From positions 1 through 5,587 of the forward strand of contig JAGOBT010000245.1 in assembly GCA_017999135.1 (NCBI GenBank): 5,587 bases of DNA, given 5' to 3'. Position 1 is the first letter of the stretch. Each line of letters starts with the position of its first letter. This document shows positions 1 to 5,587 of this stretch, in pieces. The notes under the pieces are model-generated. The model saw nothing but the letters and a program-made list of their open reading frames with translations, did no database searches and was not told where the DNA came from. The translations under genes and the position numbers were made by a program. Origin of the DNA: Burkholderiaceae bacterium (GTDB lineage Bacteria > Pseudomonadota > Gammaproteobacteria > Burkholderiales > Burkholderiaceae_C).

Positions 1-602
1 TGGTCAACACCTACGGCGCGGCCACGGCAGCGGCCTATGCGGCGTCTGCCCAGCTGTGGGGATTCGTGCAACTGCCCAGCAATGCACTGGCGGCGGCCAT
101 GTCGGCGATGGCGGCGATGAACATCGGCGCCGGCCGCTGGGACCGCGTCGACCAGATCGCCTGGCGCGGCTGCCTGCTCAGCTTCGGCATCTCCAGCGCT
201 GTCACCGTGGCCATGCTGGCCGCCGGCACGCTGCCGCTGCAGCTGTTCGTGCCGCGCGACGCGGCGGTGCTGGCCGAGGCGCTGCACATCAACCACATCG
301 TGCTGTGGGGCTGGATTGCGCTGTCGGTGACCATGGGCCTGTTCGCGATGATGCGCGCCAACGGCGCCATGCTGGCGCCCACGCTGATCTTCGCTGCCAC
401 CATGTGGGCCGGGCGGGTGCCGTTTGCCCATGCGCTGCAGCCCTGGCTGGGCGCCGATGCCATCTGGTGGAGCTTTCCATTCGGCAGCCTGCTGTCGGCG
501 CTGGTGGCCTGGGCCTGGTACCGGCGCGGCAGCTGGCGGCGCAACCGGCCGATGCTGGCATCTCTGGACAGCCAGTACGAGGAGGGCCACCTCGGGGAAT
601 GA
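1..602 (+). CDS. MATE family efflux transporter, C-terminal part (5' truncated by window)
   Basis: The reading frame is open from base 3 and ends with TGA at 600-602, giving 199 residues of a protein whose start lies upstream. MATE proteins are inner-membrane antiporters that expel cationic drugs or metabolites using a Na+ or H+ gradient. They are usually about 450-480 residues with 12 helices, so this is roughly the last 40 percent. About five hydrophobic segments are visible, near residues 10-35, 56-80, 97-117, 121-145 and 151-173. The stretch LPSNALAAAMSAMAAMNIGAG (about 24-44), followed by the basic RWDRV loop, is typical of the MATE second half, where a helix rich in small residues precedes N-x-G-A-G/R. 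The protein ends in a short charged cytoplasmic tail (RRGSWRRN, then an acidic end). Substrate and coupling ion cannot be read from this part. The next gene starts 100 bp downstream on the same strand. Family call fairly sure; NorM or DinF subfamily not decided. Confidence 0.85.
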   Translation, partial: VNTYGAATAAAYAASAQLWGFVQLPSNALAAAMSAMAAMNIGAGRWDRVDQIAWRGCLLSFGISSAVTVAMLAAGTLPLQLFVPRDAAVLAEALHINHIVLWGWIALSVTMGLFAMMRANGAMLAPTLIFAATMWAGRVPFAHALQPWLGADAIWWSFPFGSLLSALVAWAWYRRGSWRRNRPMLASLDSQYEEGHLGE

Positions 603-702
603 CAACTCCGGTGACCACGCCGCACAAGTTTTCCAGGCCGCAGCCGGCTAAGCTGCTGCCGTTCGACGCCCCAGCCTTCCACACCCACCCCAGGAGACCG
701 CC
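603..702. other. Intergenic gap between the MATE and flavoenzyme genes
   Basis: No gene is seen in this stretch. It holds only a weak 5-bp hairpin (GCAGC at 640-644, GCTGC at 652-656, with no T-run) and the ribosome binding site of the next gene. No promoter with both boxes is visible. Confidence 0.5.
692..696 (+). promoter_or_regulatory. Shine-Dalgarno site for the flavin oxidoreductase
   Basis: AGGAG lies 6 bases before the ATG at 703. It is the clearest ribosome binding site in the window and fixes that start. The other genes here have weak or badly spaced sites. Confidence 0.75.
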
Positions 703-1680
703 ATGAAGACCCGCATCACCGAACTGTTCGGCATCCAGCACCCCATCATCCAGGGCGGCATGCACTATGTCGGCTTTGCCGAATTGGCGGCAGCCGTGTC
801 CAACGCCGGCGGCCTGGGCCTGATCACCGGCCTGACGCAGAAGACGCCCGAGCTGCTGGCCAACGAGATCGCCAAGTGCCGCAAGCTGACCGACAAGCCG
901 TTCGGCGTGAACCTCACCTTCCTGCCCACCGTCAGCAGCCCCGATTACCCCGGCTACATCCGCGCCATCATCGACGGCGGCGTCAAGGCGGTGGAAACCG
1001 CCGGCAACAACCCGCAGAAGTGGCTGCCAATGCTGCACGAGGCCGGCGTCAAGGTGATCCACAAGTGCACCAGCGTGCGCCATTCGCTGAAGGCCCAGGC
1101 CATCGGCTGCGATGCGGTCAGCGTCGACGGCTTCGAGTGCGGCGGCCACCCGGGTGAAGACGACATCCCCAACTTCATCCTGCTGCCGCGCGCGGCCGAT
1201 GAGCTGAAGATCCCGTTCGTTGCCTCCGGCGGCATGGCGGACGGCCGCAGCCTGGTGGCCGCGCTGGCCCTGGGCGCCGAGGGCATGAACATGGGCACCC
1301 GCTTCATCGCCACGCAAGAGGCGCCGGTGCACCAGAACGTGAAGGACGCCATCGTCGCCGCCAGCGAATTGGACACCCGCCTGGTGATGCGTCCGCTGCG
1401 CAACACCGAGCGCGTGCTGCGCAACGCCGCGGTCGACCGCCTGCTGGAGAAGGAAAAGACCCTGGGCGCCAGCATCAAGTTCGAGGACATCATCGACGAG
1501 GTGGCCGGCGTGTACCCCAAGATCATGATGGACGGCGCGATGGAAGCCGGCGCCTGGAGCTGCGGCATGGTGGCCGGGTTGATCCACGACATCCCCACCG
1601 TCCAGGAACTGATCGACCGCATCATGGCCGAGGCCGAGCAGATCATCAGCCAGCGGCTGGCGCGTTTCGCCGCGTCCTGA
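703..1680 (+). CDS. FMN-dependent nitronate monooxygenase-superfamily protein, PA1024-like NADH:quinone reductase type
   Basis: The 325-residue protein is full length for the family (about 310-350) and has a good ribosome binding site. It is a soluble (beta/alpha)8 TIM-barrel flavoprotein binding FMN non-covalently. Visible landmarks are the N-terminal PIIQGGM (14-20) with AAAVSNAGGLGLI (29-41), the NLTFLPT segment (70-76), ETAGNNP (98-104), KVIHKCTSVRHSLKA (117-131), the active-site segment ECGGHPGEDD (145-154) with the family histidine at 149, and the FMN-phosphate segments ASGGMADGR (174-182) and GMNMGTRF (194-201). Automatic annotation would say nitronate monooxygenase or 2-nitropropane dioxygenase. 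As I recall the P. aeruginosa PA1024 sequence, this protein matches it across nearly its whole length, including VETAGN, VIHKCT.VRH.LKA, HPGEDDIP and SGG.ADGR. PA1024 was shown to be an NADH:quinone reductase without nitronate monooxygenase activity, so I infer the same here. It lies 100 bp after the MATE gene and 45 bp before the next gene. Family certain; exact reaction inferred. Confidence 0.9.
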   Translation: MKTRITELFGIQHPIIQGGMHYVGFAELAAAVSNAGGLGLITGLTQKTPELLANEIAKCRKLTDKPFGVNLTFLPTVSSPDYPGYIRAIIDGGVKAVETAGNNPQKWLPMLHEAGVKVIHKCTSVRHSLKAQAIGCDAVSVDGFECGGHPGEDDIPNFILLPRAADELKIPFVASGGMADGRSLVAALALGAEGMNMGTRFIATQEAPVHQNVKDAIVAASELDTRLVMRPLRNTERVLRNAAVDRLLEKEKTLGASIKFEDIIDEVAGVYPKIMMDGAMEAGAWSCGMVAGLIHDIPTVQELIDRIMAEAEQIISQRLARFAAS

Positions 1681-1725
1681 GGCGGGCACGACAACCGGCG
1701 GCGCCCGGCGCGCGTTACAAGGGGG

Positions 1726-2181
1726 ATGATCTCCACCCGCTCCGCCCGGGCCCTGCCGCTGATGGCAGTGGCCGCCCTGATCGGCCTGGCCACTGCGCCG
1801 GCCCGCGCCGCCGACCCCTCGCCGCAAGACCGCCGCGCCGCCCAGTGCGTGGCGGCGCTGGAAGCCGGCACCGACGACCTGGTGCGCCAGATCAAGGCCG
1901 GCCAGGCGGCGGCCCGCAAGCCGCTGCTGGACCGGCTGACCCAGGGCGCCGCCTTTGTCGGCGACACCTACCTGCATGGCAACGCCGACGAGGCCCAGGC
2001 CCGCGCCCTCGTCGACCAGGCGGAGGCGGCGCAGCGCAGCCTCAGCGCGGCCGAACTGGCAGCCCGCCAGGCGGCCTGTGCCGCGGAGGGCAACCGCCTG
2101 CTGGCCAACGCCAACGCGCTGCAGCGCGCCGTGGTCAAGCGCCTCGCGCGCAAGCGCATGGACAAGCTGCTGGCTGCCTGA
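1726..2181 (+). CDS. Small exported alpha-helical protein of unknown function
   Basis: I do not recognise this 151-residue protein. It begins with a convincing Sec signal peptide: a basic n-region (MISTRSAR), a hydrophobic core (about 9-24) and an A-R-A/A cleavage site after residue 28, which leaves a mature periplasmic protein of about 123 residues. The mature part is rich in Ala, Arg, Gln and Leu, has no further membrane segment and is probably almost all helix. It has just two cysteines, C41 and C118, near the two ends, which could form one disulfide. The C-terminus is strongly basic (VVKRLARKRMDKLLAA). The ATG at 1726 is directly abutted by AAGGGGG, closer than a normal Shine-Dalgarno site, but an in-frame stop at 1678 and the lack of another upstream start codon leave it as the best start. 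It follows the flavoenzyme by 45 bp and converges with the cyclase gene. Coding status is supported by the signal peptide and the hairpin just after the stop. Confidence 0.72.
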   Translation: MISTRSARALPLMAVAALIGLATAPARAADPSPQDRRAAQCVAALEAGTDDLVRQIKAGQAAARKPLLDRLTQGAAFVGDTYLHGNADEAQARALVDQAEAAQRSLSAAELAARQAACAAEGNRLLANANALQRAVVKRLARKRMDKLLAA

Positions 2182-2183
2182 GC

Positions 2184-2206
2184 GCGTGGCGGGCATGCCG
2201 CCACGC
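2184..2206. terminator. Hairpin between convergent genes, likely bidirectional terminator
   Basis: Perfect 9-bp arms GCGTGGCGG (2184-2192) and CCGCCACGC (2198-2206) enclose a 5-base loop, GCATG. The hairpin starts 2 bases after the TGA of the small exported protein and ends 13 bases before the stop of the oppositely oriented cyclase gene. This fits a shared terminator. There is no T-run on either side, so it may work with other factors or only protect transcript ends. Confidence 0.6.
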
Positions 2207-2219
2207 CCACCGCGCGGCT

Positions 2220-3440
<1,221 letters not shown>

Positions 3441-3517
3441 GCGGTGGTTGAGTGGGCAGCCCCCGGATTTCGGTCGCCCGGGTGGCAACTTGACCGTGAC
3501 GGTGTCCAATTGCGGTG

Positions 3518-3844
3518 ATGGCTGCTGACTTGCTGCACTACTTCACTTTCGACGCCAGCGACGACGCAGAAGGCACCACCACACTGCAAGCCGTGGCGGC
3601 CACCGCTGCCGACCGCCATGTGCAGGTGCTGGCCGAGGCGCAGCGGGTGCTGGACTGGGCCTGGCGGCTGTTTCCGCACAGCCATGGCCCGATCGAGGAC
3701 GGCCATGACTGGCTGCATGACCTGCAGATCACGGTCGAAGACGGGCACTGGCAGGTGGTGACCTTGACGCTGGCGGCGTCGCCGCGCTTTGTGGATGCGT
3801 TTGCTGTGGAGTTCGGCTTGTCGCCGGATGGATCCGAGGCTTGA
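3518..3844 (+). CDS. Small hypothetical protein, histidine/tryptophan-containing
   Basis: I do not recognise this 108-residue protein and assign no function. The start is tightly bounded: an in-frame TGA at 3497-3499 leaves only the GTG at 3515 or the ATG directly after it at 3518, and I choose the ATG. No Shine-Dalgarno sequence precedes either. The protein is acidic, has no signal peptide or membrane segment, and looks like a small cytosolic alpha/beta fold: a helix-like stretch (about 20-50, ending VLDWAWRLF), then a His/Asp/Trp-rich segment (54-68, with H54, H56, H63 and H67) and two strand-like pieces (HDLQITVED and WQVVTLTLAAS, about 67-88). There are seven histidines and four tryptophans in all. 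The clustered His/Asp could bind metal, but that is a guess. It is divergent from the cyclase and ends 111 bp before the acyl-CoA synthetase. Support for coding is the bounded frame, the plausible fold and the space between two real genes. Confidence 0.62.
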   Translation: MAADLLHYFTFDASDDAEGTTTLQAVAATAADRHVQVLAEAQRVLDWAWRLFPHSHGPIEDGHDWLHDLQITVEDGHWQVVTLTLAASPRFVDAFAVEFGLSPDGSEA

Positions 3845-3847
3845 TCT

Positions 3848-3863
3848 TGTCGCGCATGCGACA
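3848..3863. repeat. Inverted repeat after the small hypothetical gene (weak terminator or operator)
   Basis: TGTCGC and GCGACA form perfect 6-bp arms around GCAT, beginning 3 bases after the TGA at 3842-3844. A T-rich patch (GTGTTTT) follows about 5 bases after the second arm. The position suits a weak terminator for the small gene. A protein-binding palindrome upstream of the acyl-CoA synthetase is the alternative. Confidence 0.35.
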
Positions 3864-3955
3864 TCCGGTGTGTTTTGCGGGATGCCCCCGGGACCGTGGC
3901 GAGGTGGCCGTCGCTAGAGTGAAGACCCTCCTTCGACGCTCGCCGAGACGCCACC
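3864..3955. other. Intergenic leader before the acyl-CoA synthetase
   Basis: There is no gene here. TAGAGT at 3915-3920 resembles a -10 box, but no acceptable -35 box lies 16-18 bases upstream, so no promoter is called. GAGA at 3945-3948, 7 bases before the ATG, is the only ribosome-binding candidate and is weak. Confidence 0.4.
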
Positions 3956-5521
3956 ATGCCCACCGACACGCCCGAATTGCTGACCATCGACGCCTTCATC
4001 CGCCACTGGGCTGCTGACCGGCCGCAGCGCCCGGCCATGGTGGGCGAGCGCCGCATCAACTTTGCCGAACTGGACACCAGCACCCAGCGCGTGGCCACCG
4101 CGCTGCTGGCCGCCGGCCTGAAGAAGGGTGACCGCATCGCCTGGCTGGGCAAGAACGCGGTGCTGTACTTCACCCTGCTGTTCGGCGCGGCCCGCATCGG
4201 GGTGGTGATGGCGCCGGTGGGCTGGCGGCTGGCCGCGCCCGAACGGCGCTACATCGTGCACGACACCGAGAGCAAGCTGCTGTTTGCCGGCGATGGCTTC
4301 GCCGACGATGCCCGTGCGCTGGCGCCGCAGTTGCCGCTGGTGCAGCGCATCTTCTCGGCCGACGAGGCCTGGGCCTGGATCGACGGCGCCACGCCGGCGC
4401 CGTTCACCGCCAGCGGCACCGAAGACGCCATCCTGCAGCTCTACACCTCGGGCACCACCGGCAACCCCAAGGGCGTGGAACTGTGCAACCGCAACCTGTT
4501 CGGTCTGCGCCGCCATGCCCAGCAGGCGGGCCTGCCCTGGGCGTTCTTTGCCGACGACGAGGTGGTGATGGTGGCCATGCCCTGCGCCCACATCGGCGGC
4601 ACCGGGCTGGGCTTCATGGCGCTGGCCGGCGGCGTATGCGGCTGTGTGATGGCCGAGTTCACGCCCGACGGCTGCTTCGATGCGATCGAGAAAGAGGGCG
4701 TCACCCGCTTCTTCGCCGTGCCGGCCGCGTTGCAGATGCTGGTGAACCACCCGCGCTGCGCCAAGACGAATTTCAGCCGCCTGAAGTACATCTTCTACGG
4801 CGCCGCACCCATCCCGCTGGCGCTGCTGCAGCAGTGCGTGCAGGCCTTCGGCTGCCAGTTCCTGCAAGCCTACGGCATGACCGAGACCACCGGCACCGTG
4901 GTGACGCTGCCGCCCGAAGACCACGACCCTGATCCCAAGTCCAGCAGCCCGCGCATGCGTGCCGCCGGCCGGCCGTCGCCCGGCGTGGAGGTGAAGATCG
5001 TCGGCCCCGATGGCCAGACCGTGGCCACCGGCGAGGTGGGGGAAATCGTCACCCGCTCCAGCAACAACATGCTGGGCTACTGGAAGCAACCCGAGGCCAC
5101 CGCCCGCACCAAGACGGCCGACAACTGGGTGCACACCGGCGACGCCGGCTACATGGACGCCGACGGCTATGTCTACATCCACGACCGGGTGAAGGACATG
5201 ATCATCAGCGGCGGCGAGAACGTCTACCCCGCCGAGGTGGAGAACGCCATCTACGGCCACCCCGACGTGGCCGACGTGGCGGTGATCGGCGTGCCCGACG
5301 CCACCTGGGGCGAAGCGGTGAAGGCCGTGGTCGTGCCGCGCCCCGGCCACACGGTGGACCCGGCCAGCGTGATCGCCTGGGCGCGTGAACGCATCGCCGG
5401 CTTCAAGGTGCCGAAGACGGTGGACGTGATCATCGAGCTGCCGCGCAACCCCACCGGCAAGATCCTGCGCCGGTCGCTGCGCGCACCGTACTGGGAGGGG
5501 CGCGAGCGCCAGGTGAATTGA
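3956..5521 (+). CDS. Acyl-CoA synthetase (AMP-forming fatty/carboxylic acid-CoA ligase, ANL superfamily)
   Basis: The 521-residue protein is full length for the family (about 500-570). It activates a carboxylic acid with ATP to an acyl-adenylate and transfers the acyl group to coenzyme A. All core motifs are present in order: the phosphate-binding loop YTSGTTGNPKG (163-173), MPCAHIGG (208-215) at the usual position of the substrate-pocket motif, YGAAP (281-285), YGMTE (306-310), TGD (394-396) with the ribose-binding aspartate, the hinge region DRVKDMIISGGENVYPAEVE (410-429), and PTGKILR (499-505) with the catalytic lysine K502 in the mobile C-terminal domain. No residue known to be essential is missing. 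There is no signal peptide or membrane anchor, so it is cytosolic. It most resembles FadD-like medium/long-chain and steroid side-chain ligases, but chain length and substrate cannot be decided by eye. It starts 111 bp after the small hypothetical gene, with only a weak ribosome binding site. Confidence 0.93.
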   Translation: MPTDTPELLTIDAFIRHWAADRPQRPAMVGERRINFAELDTSTQRVATALLAAGLKKGDRIAWLGKNAVLYFTLLFGAARIGVVMAPVGWRLAAPERRYIVHDTESKLLFAGDGFADDARALAPQLPLVQRIFSADEAWAWIDGATPAPFTASGTEDAILQLYTSGTTGNPKGVELCNRNLFGLRRHAQQAGLPWAFFADDEVVMVAMPCAHIGGTGLGFMALAGGVCGCVMAEFTPDGCFDAIEKEGVTRFFAVPAALQMLVNHPRCAKTNFSRLKYIFYGAAPIPLALLQQCVQAFGCQFLQAYGMTETTGTVVTLPPEDHDPDPKSSSPRMRAAGRPSPGVEVKIVGPDGQTVATGEVGEIVTRSSNNMLGYWKQPEATARTKTADNWVHTGDAGYMDADGYVYIHDRVKDMIISGGENVYPAEVENAIYGHPDVADVAVIGVPDATWGEAVKAVVVPRPGHTVDPASVIAWARERIAGFKVPKTVDVIIELPRNPTGKILRRSLRAPYWEGRERQVN

Positions 5522-5545
5522 GCGCCTGCGCGTCTGCCCTAGACT
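5518..5545 (+). promoter_or_regulatory. Candidate sigma-70-type promoter for a gene beyond the window
   Basis: TTGAGC (5518-5523) and TAGACT (5540-5545) are 16 bases apart. Each matches four of six consensus positions (TTGACA and TATAAT). The -35 overlaps the stop codon of the acyl-CoA synthetase. It would fire rightwards into a gene outside the window; the ATG at 5584 is too close to the edge to judge. Confidence 0.35.
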
Positions 5546-5554
5546 GCCCTGACA

Positions 5555-5580
5555 GCGGCGCCGAGCCGGCGCTGCGCTTT
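5555..5580 (+). terminator. Hairpin with short T-run after the acyl-CoA synthetase
   Basis: The bases 5555-5563 and 5567-5575 pair over 9 positions with one G-T wobble. The inner six, GCGCCG and CGGCGC, are perfect. The loop is AGC, and GCTTT follows the stem. It lies about 34 bases after the stop codon. It fits a terminator for the acyl-CoA synthetase, but it would also form near the 5' end of any transcript from the candidate promoter at 5518-5545. Confidence 0.5.
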
Positions 5581-5587
5581 CGGATGC

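Noticed and set aside
640..656. Hairpin GCAGC/GCTGC after the MATE gene as a terminator
   Set aside because: The stem is only 5 bp with a 7-base loop and no T-run, which is expected by chance in such GC-rich DNA.
56..706. Alternative + frame across the MATE end and the intergenic gap
   Set aside because: The membrane-helix pattern of MATE is in the other + frame; this one is Arg/Ala/Gly-rich shadow sequence.
289..2196. 635-codon open frame on the - strand opposite the MATE, flavoenzyme and small exported protein genes
   Set aside because: It is antisense to a certain flavoenzyme gene, its translation is low-complexity (Gly, Ala, His, Arg, Gln) with no domain, and such open antisense frames are expected from G/C-ending codons.
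3915..3920. TAGAGT as a -10 box for the acyl-CoA synthetase
   Set aside because: None of the hexamers 16-18 bases upstream resembles a -35 box, so a promoter cannot be supported.
3914..5350. 478-codon open frame on the - strand opposite the acyl-CoA synthetase
   Set aside because: It is a mirror of the motif-complete synthetase, with repetitive His/Gly/Val/Ala composition and no recognisable domain.

Overview
This is a very GC-rich window in which nearly every strand and frame is open. That, the strong third-position G/C bias and the protein families present suggest a high-GC betaproteobacterium of the order Burkholderiales. The assignment rests on codon style and on the look of the proteins only; no rRNA or other phylogenetic marker is present.

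Layout from left to right. (1) 1-602, +: the C-terminal part of a MATE-family multidrug/cation antiporter whose start lies outside the window. (2) 703-1680, +: a complete FMN-dependent TIM-barrel oxidoreductase of the nitronate monooxygenase/2-nitropropane dioxygenase superfamily, closest in motif content to the Pseudomonas aeruginosa PA1024 type, which is an NADH:quinone reductase. (3) 1726-2181, +: a small, exported, helical protein of unknown function. (4) 2220-3440 (possibly to 3509), -: a membrane diguanylate cyclase with about six N-terminal transmembrane segments and a GGEEF domain that keeps its catalytic residues and an RxxD inhibitory site. It converges on gene 3, and a 9-bp-stem hairpin lies in the 38-bp gap. 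(5) 3518-3844, +: a 108-residue unknown protein, divergent from the cyclase, with a start tightly fixed by an upstream stop. (6) 3956-5521, +: a complete acyl-CoA synthetase of the acyl-adenylate-forming (ANL) family. (7) 5522-5587: intergenic, with a hairpin and a promoter-like sequence.

Functionally this looks like ordinary chromosomal housekeeping and accessory content rather than one integrated system. The quinone-reductase-like enzyme and the acyl-CoA ligase could both serve carboxylic or fatty acid catabolism, but a diguanylate cyclase on the opposite strand separates them. The MATE pump, the flavoenzyme and the small exported protein run in one direction with gaps of 100 and 45 bp, so read-through is possible but not shown. 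I see no tRNA, rRNA, CRISPR array, insertion sequence, integrase, phage gene or toxin-antitoxin pair, and no convincing undescribed system. The least explained parts are the two small unknown proteins and the crowded divergent start region at about 3440-3520.
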